64,000 bases of DNA from Phoebastria nigripes (taxonomy: Eukaryota; Chordata; Aves; Procellariiformes; Diomedeidae). Both the position numbers and the translations under genes were made by a program. The notes below the pieces were generated by a model. The model worked only from the letters and a program-made list of their open reading frames with translations. It did no database searches and was not told where the DNA came from. This document shows, piece by piece, positions 13,601 to 28,000 of this stretch. The stretch's first letter is position 1, and every line of letters starts with the position of its first letter. The stretch lies in assembly GCA_035582835.1 (NCBI GenBank), contig JAYKAV010000397.1, forward strand, positions 29,244-93,243. Reading direction: 5' to 3'.

Positions 13601-16600
13601 CGCTTTTCTATGGGGTTTGGGCTCAGGACCCCCCGCAGAGGGATAGGTGCATGGGTAGAAAACAAAGCTTTTGCTTTTAGATAAGTTTTGACCTGCCTGG
13701 ATGCTCCAGCCCTATTATCTACTTAATTCTCGTTATTTTTGCTTACTTATTCCTCCTGTGCATTAAAGATGCCTCATGCACTTTCCCGTTTCCTACACAG
13801 CTTACAGTACCCCAGAAAGTGGGACACTAGCGGCCATGGCAAGGACCGTAACAAGGGAGAACTGTACGACGTCCACAGTGGAAAAATATTTTGAAGAAGC
13901 TAAAAGAGGAAATAATTAAGCAAGGATCTGCCCGCTGTGGGGAGTTCATCTAAAAACCAGGCACGTCCTTCATAGGTCTAGCAATTTCCCAGCTACCTGC
14001 CTCCATTAGTTAATTCAATTGATTAATGATATTCTTAGTCAAAGAAGACTTGCAACAGTCACAAAGAAAAAGATGAAGCAGCAGGCGGTTGCTAGCCTTT
14101 GCATCCCTTGTTGTGCTGTTCCAACAGGTGATGAAGGCTTCCTTTCTGTGAGTAGCTGGAAATCCACTATTGCCAGGATAAGTTGTTTCTTTTTGCAGTT
14201 TGGGAACTCAGATAGAATGATTTCATCCAAAGTTTCCCCAGTTCAAAGTTTGATACATCCTAGTTGGGTATCAGCCTCCTGGTTTCACTGTTTTCATCTC
14301 TTCCCCAGCCAGGGCTCAGGATTTCATGTGTCCTCTCTGAACAGGGTTTGACCTGGCCGTGTCACCGCACCAGGCTCTGAGCAAAAACCTCCACTTCTCT
14401 GCTTTTGGAGACAGCTGAGATGCACGCAGGCACAGAAAGCCAGTGACACCGTGTTTATCCCTTGCTCATCTGGAGGTACACATAGTAGATGCCAAACTGT
14501 CACTTGGTGTTGCGCCTGGACACAGCCCAGAGGGACTGGCAGCAAAGCCTGGGGAGTGCCTGGGTGTGGGGTCCGAGCCCCCCGAGCTCGCCCTCCGTGC
14601 CAGCTGGCCACTGTGCAGGCTCACCTGGAGCCAGCGCTGTGCTGCAGCATGGCTGTGCCTCGGACGAAGGCTCCACTGACTCTTCCTCATGGGTGCAATA
14701 CAGAACTATCTTTCTCAAACTGAAAAGAAAAGAAAAAGGTAGCAGACTGGAAGGCGTGGATAGGTGGTGTATGGCAAGGCGGGGGTTAAGCACAGAGGGA
14801 AGGGGGCTGGCTGGCAGGAGGCAGAAGCAGGCACTGATGCTGGGGTGGCTCTTCCTCTGTGCTCGCCTGTCAAAGGTGGGCACCGGCAACCCTCACAAGG
14901 AACAAATTAATTTTTTTATTCATTCATCTCTGGAGTCCTCTGGCCATTTAAAAAGAAATAAAAATCAGGAGCACAAGTAGCGCCTTCTTCCCACAGGACT
15001 CAAACAACAAAATACGATGGCCACAATTCAAGCTTTCTAAACACCTCCCCTCCCCACAACCCAAACATGATACCAGTTACTCCCAGTCCTACCTGCCCAG
15101 ACAGGAGCAGCTGGGCTTGCAGCACGGTCGGGTCGGTGGGTTTCGGAGCTGCCCCAGAGCAGGGGAAGGAGCTGCTGAGTCCCCGNTGGGCCCAGGGCTG
15201 CAGCTCTCACTCCCCCTTCCCCTGCGAGTGGCGGGGCAGAGGGTGGGGGTCCCCAGGGTGCTCCCGGCTGGCATCACTTGGTGCTCAGCTGCACGAGTGC
15301 TTCAAGCTATTTCTAAGCTTTTCTCTTTCGAGCATTTCTATTTCTATTTCTATTTCAAGCATTTCTAGCTCAAGCCCTGGTTTTGGCTGAGGGAGCAGAG
15401 AAATGGGAGAGTGTTTTGTCTTTCCTGGGGCTGGGGAGGGAGAGGACCCCCCCAGACGTTGCCCACAGCAGCCCCTCAGCTTGGGAGGGGGGGATGGCTG
15501 CAGCCCAGGGCCCCCTGCTTCGTGGCAGGTAGCTGCTCGGGGGGGATGGCAGTGGGAGAGCGAGCCTACACCCACTTGGGTGGGCCAGCTGCACTGGAGG
15601 GAGGGCCAGGGCCACCCCAGCCACGCAGCGACAGCCACGGTTACTCATGCTGCCATCGCTGCGCAAGCAGAAGATGTGGCATCAGCCACTTTATTACTTA
15701 TATTTGTTGTAAACTTATGAAGGACACCTCGACACAAGCAAGAAGCTAGTCTTCAGCTTGGCAAGTAACTCTTCCTTACCTGCTCTAAAGAGACAGCAGG
15801 CCTGCTAGATGTTCCTTTGGACATGGTCCACCGGGACGAGGCTGGCATCTTCACTGTTCAGATGTCCACCGATACACGAGGAGGAAAGGTTTTGGAACGT
15901 GAAATGCAGGTTAGGACCTGTTATCTCCGTTTTTTTTCCTCTCTCTTCTGGCCAAGGAGAACAGAGCATTCAGTGCACTATCCTATGCACCACACCATGC
16001 AGTGGGGGAAGAAGAAAGCCAGTGAGAACAGGGTGTGCCAAGCAGCAACCCTGTACCTGGCTAGGGGCAGCAGCCGGGGAAGTCAGTGTTCCACTAATGG
16101 GAAGCTCGACTACCTGTAATTAACCTTCCTCTAAAGTGAATTCATTGCTCTCTAGGAAGAAAAACTGTTAGAGGTGTTCATGCCGTGTGGAACTATACAA
16201 ATAATTCAGTCATACTGAATTTCTATTTGATGCACTGTTAAACTCTTGGGGGGTTTCGGGGTTTGGTTTTCTGGTTGTTGTTGGGGTTTTTTCTGTTTTT
16301 TTAAGAGACCAGCTTCTAAGCATTTACTACACAATATCGTTAAAGCCACAACCTAGAAATCCAAATTGGCAGCTCCTTATGGAAGAGAGGATCCTCAACC
16401 AGGAGGAATTCAGCTGTAAAGTAACCATGGGATTTGGCATCTGGGATTTTTCAGTGTGAAAGAGATCACCTTTTTGTTCCTTAGATGTTGCTCCTCTCTG
16501 CCCAATCCTGCACTGAATCCAGTAGCCTGGAGAAAGGGAAAAACTAACATCTAGAGCAAGGAGTAGAAGAGAAATTAGGAAAGCANGTTAGACTGTGAAA

Positions 16601-19600
16601 GTTGACAAGCAGGAGACAGCAGCTGCTGACAAAGCCCTCCCTTCTGTTGCCATCCTACCACAGTCCAGATTACACCAAAATATCCCAGCAGCGCACGTGA
16701 GAGCCATCAACCAGTTGAATGTTCCCTGATGAAGGCACTTCGTATGTTTGTTGTGAGATTAGATACTACACAATATTTGTAGAGATCTGTGTCGCCAGTG
16801 TGGTGGAATCACGTATCATCAACAGTGATTTAGTAATCAACATTCAGCAGTTCTTCTTTCCTGCACTGCTGCAAGAGTTAGGTGTCTGCTTCCACAGAAC
16901 CTATAAAAGATAGTGAGGCCACTGCAAATTATAGGGTATAAACATCGGTTACCTTTAGCCATCCTTCAGGTTCTCTTTATCGCCATAAGTTTACAAGTTT
17001 ACATGGTTTCTACCATGAGACAGAGAGGGCCAGCCTACGGTTATTGAGGAAGTACTGTAAATAAGCATATCTCTAATAACCTTGGATCCACAAACCAAAC
17101 CAGTAAAAGATTGGCTAGTTATCACCACGCTGAGAACAGGAGCAAAAATGGAGCAGTGAAAAAGAGGGGTCCAAACAGCCCATGGTTCCTCCATTTAGAG
17201 ATTTGCAAGACCGGTCTCTACACAGCACTGATCCATTGTTCTACTGCAAAGAGTTTATATGTGGGTTTTTGTTTGGTTTGGGTATTTTTGTTTCATTTAA
17301 AGCAAATATAAAGACCTATGCAAGCTCCTGTGATACATCCGTATGCAACTTGAGGAGCTCTCTGTCAGTACTTTCTTTTGGGGTAAATCTTGAAGACAAA
17401 GATAGTGAAGCATCTTGGAGGGTTATCTTGTGCCTGTGCTGCTTACTGCTGATGCTATATTCCATGTATTATGGGACGGGGTTGGCATGAGAAAATTCAG
17501 CCTGGAAGTTTTGGCAGATCATAAATTACTGAATTTGAGATGCTGTGCAGAGAATATGCATCCAGGCCCTAATGCCATACTGGGAGAAGGATGTGGGTGG
17601 AATCACGGATCGGGCTGGTGGAACAGTTATATCAGTATGGGTTCTTGGTGACCACAGTTCTCCATTCTTGATCCCTGATGTATCAGACACATTCACAGTT
17701 GGAAAGCTCCACCAAAAACAGAAGAAAAAAAAAATTTTAAAAAAGGGGACAATGGAGAAATAACTACTTTTTAAGCTTAAAAAGTAATCTTACACAGGAA
17801 GCACTGCTAGCCTTTTTCACAGTGGGGAACTTATTTCCAGTGTAGCCACTTGTTCTTCAAGAGTGATTTAAAGAGAGGTTTGCAGATTTTCATTAATGAA
17901 GATCTTCTTTAGTGTTTTGCCAAATAAATTTGGTTAATTTGAATATGAAAGATACCTGCTATTAGATACCAAAGATGTAACCCTCAGTTGCTACCACATG
18001 GGTTAAGAAATCATTCTGTGTAAGGTGGTCTCGCACTTCCTCATGAAATTCAACAACAGACCCACTTAAATGGCTCACAGCCTTTTCTAGGCCAGTTTTT
18101 TTTAATGAATGTTTCATCTTGTATATCTAAAGCAGTAGAAGGAAAAGTATTAAGGCTTATTTGTTCCAGTTTAATAACAAATATAACCCAAATTGAGGAA
18201 GTGTGATGATGGTATTTTTTTGTGCTGTCTGGACACACTACTGACCCGTTTAGGTAAAAAGCAGTGTTTCCCTTAAACTTGATCAAAGTGTTGTATTTAC
18301 AGCTCTGTATGAGATACAGAAAAACATTCCTCTGCTGAACCTAACAGCCCTGAGCTGTCCGTAGACAGAGGTAGTCCTACCTGAAATGCTTTATGCAGAA
18401 GTAAGATGTAAGCAATGCAAGAAATGATGTCTACAGGTACCGCAGATGGTGCGGCTTGAGCCTGCATTTCATGTTCTCCTTTACGCTGCGGTTTGAAAGA
18501 CAAAGGCGCTGACTGTGCGCATGAGGAAAACTTGTTCACATCATTTGCTCAACCAAAAGAAGTTGCTTTTGTAGGAAGCAATAGAAAACATTTATCCCAG
18601 ATTGTTTTCCTTCTCTGGTCCAGAGAATTCACATTAGTTCTAGAGGACTGCAGCAGCTAAAGAGAGTAGAGTGATAGTAAGGGGCGCGGTGGTGTAAGTA
18701 CGCCTAACCGTTCTTCCTTTGTGAAGCCATGCCACAGAAGGTGCTTTTCCAAAAAGCATTCTTCAGCCGACTAGGTCACACCTCTTTCCTACCATGCAGC
18801 AACACAGTCAAAGGCATTGGTAGGTGCTGCAAGACTGAAGGCTTAATGTCATTACAGATTTGAAGTATAGTTATATAGGACAAATGACAAAATGATAGCC
18901 TGAATAAACTTCACTTTATGCATATAATCTTTACACACTCAGAAGTTATTTTGACCCAACATGTAAACCAGTATGTCTCGAACTTGTCATCAAATTTTCC
19001 ATTACACACAGTCTCGTGCTAGCCTGTGTAGCAGCTGTTGTGAACTTCTTGTGGCCACTTCTTTGAAGCATTTGGGAACACAGTATGTTTAAGAGCAAGT
19101 ATTATCTTGCATTCTATATCCTAAGCCTAGAATTGAGGCTATACAAAAACCTACATGAACTGCCAGATTTGTCTAAAGTCAGGACTTAAGTATTCCCTCC
19201 AATTCAATTGTGAACTTAACCTTATTGTGTACTAGCACAAAGTAACACTAAGTTATGTTACTTAGGTTGACTTATTTTTACTTTGTTGCAAAACTTCAGT
19301 ATACGATCAGAGTTCTGACTATGCTTTTAATTCCTTATCTAGAACAGAAGAAAATATAAAAATGACTAGAGAGAGTATGTATCTGTTTAACTAGCTGTGT
19401 TTAGAGACACAGTGTAAGAGTTACCCAGGCTATTTTATTTCATAAACAGAATCAGGAGCTTATATAAATGGTGTTCCTAAATCCATTCACAACAAAGCAA
19501 GAGACGAGGCTCCCATCCTTGGGGAGAATGCAAGCCACAGAAGTTACAGAACACTGCTAACACAGAGATCTCTGCCCAACTAATCTCAGTTAAAATAACA

Positions 19601-20900
19601 GTAATAATAATAATAATAAAAAAANCACAACTGAGGAAACAGTTACAAATTATCTTTCCCATTTCAGGATTGATATTTTTAGAAACGGTCATTTAAGTCT
19701 AACAATTATTCATACATTACATACATGTACAAGTATGTCCAATACAGTAAGAATTACCACTCTCACCTGTTCTTCAAATGGACTGCATCACATCAGTCAA
19801 CACGAAGCACAAAATGCACCACGTACTACAATGCTGTTGCCACTTATAACTTTATAAGGACTCGAGACAAATAGGATCGTTAGGTTGTTAGGTCTAACTG
19901 TTGGAAGAAACAATCTCCAAGCTAAGGATTGAGACACTCCTTTCTGGCTTTAGCTTCCAGGCAACAGATTTGTTGAAATGCTCCCTAGCTAATACAACTT
20001 CTCAACCCTTGACAATTACAGGCCACAAATACCATAACCTGACAAGAAGCAGCCACCTCTCTCGCTCCCTATTATTGTAACTCCCTGAGCCTGAATGCCT
20101 CCCCCAACCAGCCCTGCAGCTATTTCCCATGCTTTTGCATCCAGTTGCCTCACTATTTCTGCACACTACCCTCCTTAATTTTGAAAGAACAAAACCAAAA
20201 ATACCAACAGTTCTCCATGTTGAGACTTTGGCGCTTTGGTTTACAGAGAACAATTTTCTTAAGATTTCCTAATTTGTCTGGATCACCAATAAATACAAGT
20301 AAAATCATCGGAGTTCGAAGGTTATTTAACTTCAGTGTTTCAGATCCTTTGCTTTCCTAAGAGTTTTTAACTGCAATTTATGGATAAAACATAACGGATA
20401 AAAAGTATTGTGCAATAACCAGTAAGTTAGAACTTGTTTTGCCACCAATTTCTCCTGGTATATTGCATCAAGCTTTTAAAATAGTTGGATGTGTGTTAGT
20501 GTTTCTTTTAATTACTTGTTAATAATTCCTGGCATTGACATTCAGAAATAGTTAACAAAACTACATTTCATACGCTTACCCTCTTAAAATTATGACAAAC
20601 TCTTTTGGTGGCATTCCTTGACAATCAGGATGAAATTATTTTTGCTGTGAGGGCTTTGTAGTCCTATTCCTTTTGCTGTGCCAACATCGACATTCAACCA
20701 GCCACATGGTGAGTTATTTCAGAGGGCAAAACTTGCCAGAAATCCAAACAAAGTCAATAGTGTTTCTCTCCTTAAACCATCTCACCATGACTCCAGCAAG
20801 TGCCAAAGATGGCCCAAGAAAAAGATGGACTACCCGCTCTGCTTAGCCATCCCATATAACCACATGCTGATTCTTAGGGAAGACAAGGCTCCTGAGAAGA
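7700..20900. other. Intergenic spacer left of TRA2A, no gene recognised
   Basis: Mixed-composition DNA with no reading frame I can support. Moderately GC-rich patches occur at about 11.5-11.75 kb and 14.45-15.6 kb. A TTTCTA-type repeat lies near 15327-15360, a G/T-rich tract at 16248-16302, and an AAT repeat near 19598-19620. Confidence 0.55.
16248..16302 (+). repeat. G/T-rich low-complexity tract
   Basis: Runs of four to six G separated by T-rich stretches (GGGGGG, GGGG, GGGG). Similar tracts occur near 30.3 kb and 63.4 kb, and a complementary C/A tract near 24.6 kb. Confidence 0.7.
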
Positions 20901-20994
20901 CAGATAAATGCTGACTTTATTATCCATACAGCAGTATCAAGTCTTGTTTAACCTACATTCCAAGCTGACACAAAATGCAGAACAAAAGACAAGA

Positions 20995-22021
20995 AACCAC
21001 AACTCAGTGGAATTAACTTTTATTGAGGGGAAAAAAACGTTTACATGTAGTTGTAGGTTTTTCCATCCATACTTTCAAAACTCCAAAAAGGACTGGAAAC
21101 AAAAACTTGCTTAATCATTATTGCAATACCAAGAAGTTGGTGGGTTTTGTTGGTGGTGTTTTTTTTTTTTTTTTTTTTTAAATGAACAGCAAATTATACA
21201 ACTAATTGCTATGTTCAATAAATATTTTTCCTCCTGCACCAATTAAGGGGAAATATTCAACCAAGTACAATAAAAACCCCAGGATTTTTACAGTTTTAAC
21301 TTCCAATGTTATCCACTGTGTAGCAATCCAGACACTTTATCTATAAAACACAGCCTTAATTTTGAGTGTACAAGGATCTATTTTCCCAGTCAGTCAAATA
21401 CCAAATTTTGCTCTAGCTCAAATAGTCTACACTCAAAGCAACTACCTGACAAAAAAAAAAAAAAAAAAAAAAAAAAAAANAAACCAAAAAACTCTGGTTC
21501 ATGACCAAGTAAATTTGTCATTACAGAAAAGGCTCAAAGTCGTTACTTGTTTATCAAAGTAATAGGTAAACATTTTAACAGAAAGATTAATGAGTTACTT
21601 GGAAATGCAGGTTTATATTAAAGTATCTGAGTGTGTATATTACATATGACATGCAAGCTTTAAAAATATCAATGCTCTCTTCTGATTAGTCAGGAGTCCA
21701 ATCGTTTTAAAAACAAAATAGGAATGACTTCCAAAATGTATCAGCACTTTGGGTTCTCTATTTCATTTTGCTTAAGATGTTTTACTACACAAAAACTACA
21801 ACAATTACAATATTTAAGAGTATTACAATAAGGAGGGATGGAAAACAGGAATACTTCAACTGAAAATATGTATATTCTAAATGAACCAAAGATTTGTAAA
21901 AGAGCTGGATGGACGACAAGGAAGGGAGGATGGGAGGGAAAGCAGTAGGGAAGCTAAGATCTGAATTTTGTATTTAAAAATCATGTCCTCAACTGTAACT
22001 CTTCTGATCTTCAGTAGCGCC
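20995..22021 (-). CDS. TRA2A: TRA2A exon 8 (last codons, stop and 3' UTR)
   Basis: The acceptor TTCTTCCCAG is followed by GG CGC TAC TGA, which completes the C-terminal RRY and stops at 22011. The rest is about 1 kb of AT-rich 3' UTR. It contains a poly(A)/T run at 21450-21483 with an N, and a T run at 21159-21179. The lower boundary is inferred from the AATAAA signal at 21024-21019. Confidence 0.85.
21019..21024 (-). terminator. TRA2A: TRA2A polyadenylation signal AATAAA
   Basis: AATAAA on the minus strand, about 990 bases after the stop codon. A second AATAAA about 100 bases further downstream (20921-20916) could be used as a distal site. Choice between them cannot be made from sequence alone. 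Confidence 0.65.
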
Positions 22022-25000
22022 CTGGGAAGAAAAAAAAAAAAGACAACACAATTACTATAAACTAACTGTACACACATCATCTCAGCTTTAAATGTGCCCA
22101 GCTTTTTTGCTTTCACATTCAGAATTTCCATTGATTGATTAATACTAGTAACAACAAGATTTAAGCCAGCCAGATTCTATTTATTAACTTGTATTTACTT
22201 ACTTGGACTATAGGAACGGGATCTTGATCGTGATCGGTATCGACTATAATAAGGCGATGGTGATCGTCTCCTTTAAAGGAAATTAAAAAAGAAACCCAAC
22301 AACATCCATTATGAAAGAAGCCTTATTCACATCACTTCTACAGAACACAACCATTTCCTTAGCACTGAAAGACTTGGCCTGCATGAATGATTTCAGCTTT
22401 ATTTGGCTGTGGCTTACAGTTATTTAACAAATGCTTTTATATTTCTCTATTTGTTGTGTTTAAAACTGTAAGATATTCCCAGACAAAGGATTTAATAAAC
22501 TCTCACTAGCCTTGCAAACACATGAAGTGCTTTTCCAGATGCCTACAATTCTTGTTGAACAACATTCTCTGAAACTAGATAACTTTCAAAACAGTGAGAT
22601 GGTTATGAAATGTCAAGCATTAAAAATCCCGTCTACAAATAACCCCTTTTTAAACAGCACTGTGTATCAGCTGTCCCTGGTTCTATATACAGCATGGAAA
22701 GATGAGTTCCCTTTCTATCTGTCCACTAGATTCGTAGGGCACATGCTCTACCTCCTTCAGGTAGCAAAATTAACCCCTTGCCCAACTGTTTACTGTATAA
22801 CCGAATTACATAAACACTGAAGATTATGACTACTTTAATCCCACAAAACCTAACGTAATGAGGCTCTAACACACAGCAAGCACGTATGCAGAATCTTGCT
22901 ACAAACTGAGTAACATCTTTTGTCACCTAACTTTTCNGTTTTTCCAACAAATCCACTGTTCCTACAGAAATAAAACAAAAATTAGGTACCTGTATCTGTA
23001 GTCATATTCTTCATATCTGTCATATCCTCTGTCATACCCCCTATCATAATATGAGTCACGGCGACGACCTGCTCCACCACCACCTCCTCCTCCACTGCTA
23101 TTAGGGAAAAAGCAAAAAAATTACTTTAGATACCTACTCTTCATCTTGACTTAAATTATTTAAAAGTTTTTTTTAAGTGTTCTTGTAAATCAGACACTTA
23201 AGACTATGCCATGAAACAATCTAACAATGAAACATCTAAAGAAAAACACCTTCAAAAAACCTCAGAAAACCCACCAGGGATTTGAGCCTAATTCCCATCA
23301 AAATCAAAGGCAAATGGGCAACTTAGTGTCTCGGTAACCTAAGGGTGCATTAACTGACCGTGCTGGGTATGTATTTTTTTTAAAATAACTCCTTCAGTAT
23401 TTTTTTATAAATAAAGACACAATAAACTACAGTAGGATTTAATAGTATATGTGAACCACAGCAACACATTCTCTGTATTAATAACTTTGTGATAAAATAC
23501 AATTGGCATAACTCTAAAATTTCAAAAAAGTATCTGTAGCTCTATTTCTTCAACCAGGCTCCAAACACTCAGTTTAAACCCATTTTAGTCCCATTACAGG
23601 AAATGAGTGAACTCCTTACTGTGTTGGCCTGCCCATGTAGATGCCTGGGGTGGGCGTATGTGCTCTCTTGGTGATTGAGTAATCCACCCGAATCCTCCTG
23701 CCATCCAGCTCCATACCATTTGCATGCTCCATTGCCTGCAGGAGAGACAAGGAACAGGGACGTAAAACCTGCAACCTATTGATAACTATGGAAGGCTATG
23801 TACAAACCACCTTATTTTCCATCAGAAAAACAAGCCCTGAACTTGTTTTATTTAGACTGGTTACTAGTGCCCCACTGTGGTGAATGGCTCATCTCTGTCC
23901 CCTGGCCTGTTTGCCGGCAGTGTTACAGGACTGCACTGGGGTGCTGGAGTAACGTGACACGCAATCCCTTCTTAAGAGAGCACGGTGCTAACCACTAACA
24001 CAGTCCCTTTTGCTAGACTTTGTCTTCTACCCATCAGAAAGGTAAACTGAAAGCCAAAACAGCTTTTTCTGAAAACTGCATCTTCCTACTGCCGTCTCTG
24101 ACCCAGAGGGGACGGGCGGATTCAAAAGCTGTGCAAAACAGTGGCTTCCTGTAGGGTGCATATGGCCGGATTACTGCTAGTCGGCTGCCATTTCATGCTC
24201 TCCCAGCCTCCTGCCATCTCCCTTACAAGGACCTACTCCAGCAGAGCTTAGTAAAATGGCGGGTTCAGCCTACATGGATACCTAATTACAACCTTCCTCC
24301 CCACTCACTCTCACAATAGCAGCTTGCTAAAGCAATACACACAAGGGTCCGCGCTTGAGAAGCCTGTGCCTTCAGACCCGCCCGCAGCCCGTGCACACAC
24401 TCACTGGGTGTTCTAGCCCCTGCTTCTCTCGTCTTTGAGAATCAATACAATGGTCTTTCAGAAACTCAAAATCATGAAAATAGTTTTTCAAAAGGAGCAC
24501 AGCATACTTTTGAGAATTATATTCATGCAACAGTAACCTAAAAAAAAAAAACCAAAACAAAACAAAAAACCAAACCAAAACAAAAACAAACAACAAAACC
24601 AAAAAACAAACAAACCCCAAACAAACCCAAACAAAGCCCACAACCTTAATAATTTAACAAACAGTTAATGCTGGACTTAAAAGCTATTAAAATTTGCAAA
24701 GCAATTTTTTTTTTGATCCTTTCATCAGCTGCTCTAGGATCTCTGAAATACTAGTACACATCACTTAGTTCGTGACACTAAGCACAGCACTTAGCCCAGT
24801 ATACATTATTTTCATTTTTCATGTGTGGAGAAGAGACACTGTTACAATCTTGAGTTAAAGAACACAATCACTTTGCTGTTATTTAACTGTAAGGAGCAAT
24901 ACACAACCTCAAAACATGAAGGTGCCTCTAAGCAGAGCATTTTTTTTTCTTCTTTTTTTAAATAATGAAACAAACAACTATTCAGAAATGTAACTTTTCA

Positions 25001-28000
25001 CAGCTTTCTAACAAGAACCTTACTGAATTAATGTACAAGTTGTAGAGGAGGAAACAAAAACCTGACACCTACATGATTTAACTGTGATGTCCCCAAACTG
25101 GAAGTGACTCAGTTATCACTAACCTATTTAACTACACTTAGTTTGTGTTAATAAAGCCATTTATATCTATACTATATCGCCATCTAGTGAGTTCTGTTCC
25201 CATACAAAAATGTAACAACTACATTTAGCTAACTGTAAGGCAGAGCCAAAGAGCATTTCAAGCCTTTCAACATACAGTAAAGTATGTTTTGTGAATAAAA
25301 CATGATCCTTAGCTTTAGTTTCCTAGCCTTGAGACTTTAAAAAAAAAAAAAAAAAAAAAGTCCTGTTCCACAAGGATGATCTAAGTTAAAATAAATCTGT
25401 GCACACATCCTAGGAATGTATGTGTGCACAAACCTAAAAACAAAGGGTGCAAATAGCTGGCTGAGAAGTTAGCTTCATGAGGGAAAGCATCTTTCTGGAA
25501 ATGCAGCAATATGCAAGTTATCTTGAAAAGCAAGGAATTTTCTGCTTCATGGCATTTTTATGTCCAATCAACAACTTGCAGAGTAATAAGCTTAGCTGAC
25601 AAGAAGCCACCTCAAATCCAGCACATGTGTCTTATTTAGTTAAACGAACAAACACCTCTTTAAGAGGAAGAGTTCTCTGACATAGGGAGCAGTACAGAGA
25701 AGAGCAACATACCAGCAAGACAGATGAAGAGTTAATTTTGAGACTTGATTGTTTGTTTCAGAAGTACCAAATGTGTTACATTTCAGTGGATAAAGATTAG
25801 TTCATAGTTACCAGTCTGCATGAAACTCAGACACCCTGGTCACAATGTCTAATGACCTACCCNATACTAAAACTTTATTTTTCTTAGCTTTCAACATCTG
25901 TCAGCAATAATTGCCAGCTAAAAAATTTAAAATAACCAAAATCTTTAATAGATATATAGACATCATAAAGGCTTGTACAGTTCTGACTGCACCCCCCAAA
26001 TGCAGAAAAGCCAAAACCTACAATAAGCCATTATGAATCCAACAATAATTGATAGTATGTATCACTCACATGCAGTCATTAGCAACTGGAAATTCCTTCC
26101 AAAGATGTTTTCAAATTCTCTGCATCATTCTTAATGTGCACATCGCAAGTCTTTGAAACAAAGTACTTAAGTTGACATTATTAGCTAACCACTGCTGCAA
26201 TATGATCAAAAGCCCTATTTGAAAACCTGGTTTCAGCCAAGTGATACAACAGTATTTATTTTGTACAAAGGCTGTAAAAACATATTAGTGATTCTAATTA
26301 CTGACATTTTTGTGTTTTCTTTAAAGTTAAAACAGTTTATAATCAAATTTTGGATTTTACAATTTTTAGACTAGCATGTCATATTCAAAACAAATTTCAG
26401 TTTGCCTTTCTTGCTGTTTTTGAGTATGCATGAATGCTGTGTCAAGAACATTTAAATGTCAAAGGGAAAAAAATTGCACATTTACTCTAACAATACAGAA
26501 GACATTCTCAAATACTGTTTAAAAGATAGAAGTGTATTTTCCAGACCATCATATGAAACATTTTGAAGAGAAAAATCAAATTATATTGGGGTTTAAGACA
26601 CACAATACCCTCTTAGAAGCCTTTAACTGTCAACAGTCCATTTTTATTTCAACCTGGATTTTCTTCCAAATATCTGAATGTTGTTAAGAGACTTGCACGT
26701 CTTTTGCAAGATGACAGTAAGCAAGCAAGCGAACAGGATTCCTATAAACATGTACTACCAGTTTTGGTTGCAAATTCTAAGCAAAAATTAACTTTGTAGG
26801 CCAGAATACACATCTACATGTTTGCAGTCAGAAAATGGAGAATGAGGATTGGGAATGGCACAGGTAATAAATTCAATCTTAGATTACAGTTTTAAACCTA
26901 CAACAGTCTATGCATAATAACAAAACTCCTTCAAATTATTATCTGTAAGGTGTTCGTTTGACAAAATGAGCAGTTCAATGGCTCAAAACAGTTAGAAAGA
27001 AAGCATTAAATTTAACAGATTTCAATTTCATTTGATATTTATTACAGTATGTGGTNTTTTCTACATGTATTAGTATTTAGGTAGAGTAAAACAAGTTTGG
27101 AAACACCGAACTTTTAATTACACACACAAACTTACACAGGTGACTGGTATTAGTTAAGCAATCAAGAACTCACTGAAAGAAATTAAATAACCTTTCAGTC
27201 TGGATAATGCCACAAAGAGCAGCTTGGACAAGGAAACAATGTGGGAAATTTCTGCAACCTGCAGTGTGGTCACTGGGGGAAGGGTGTAGGGAGCAAGGAG
27301 GGAGAGAACTGGACTTGGCAGAGCTGATGTCATAGTCACTTTACATTTCTACTATGGAGTTCAAGATACCATTTGTATTGTACAAAAGATCATCAAGCCT
27401 TCATTTCAACTGCATCTAACTGCTTTGAATTACTTCAATAATGTGACATCACTATGAAGTTAGTGATGTACAGACTGAATACACTTGAATAGTCAAATAT
27501 GAGCAATTTATGTTGGGACTGATTTTGAAAATGTATTTTCATGATTTAAAAATAACCATATAAGATACTGTCTTTTTTTGTTCGCTGTGTTTTTTGGAGG
27601 GTTCTTGTTTGTTTGCTTTTTACCTGAAATCCTTCCCATATTGTATTTAACGCCACCAATAAAAACATCGTCTCCACTGTATCAAAGGTACAGCACGGGA
27701 TGAACAGACATAATAGATTAGCTTTTCTTCCCCCAGTATACTGATATCACTAGTTCAGGTCTGGATTTAACGAGGACATCTGAAAGGACATTCTGAAAAA
27801 AACCCAAAAAATCTGATGGGATGAAAAAAGAAGTTAAGAAACCTAGCTTTTTACACTTAATGCAGTCCGCCAAGTTGAATTCAAGTGTCCATTTCACCTT
27901 TGAACAAGAGTCAATTTATATTCTCTAGTTTGAGGTTTTGTTTTTTAAAATATGATTAGAATACTGTCAATGATAATTTTTAATATGTAATTTTCTGAGC

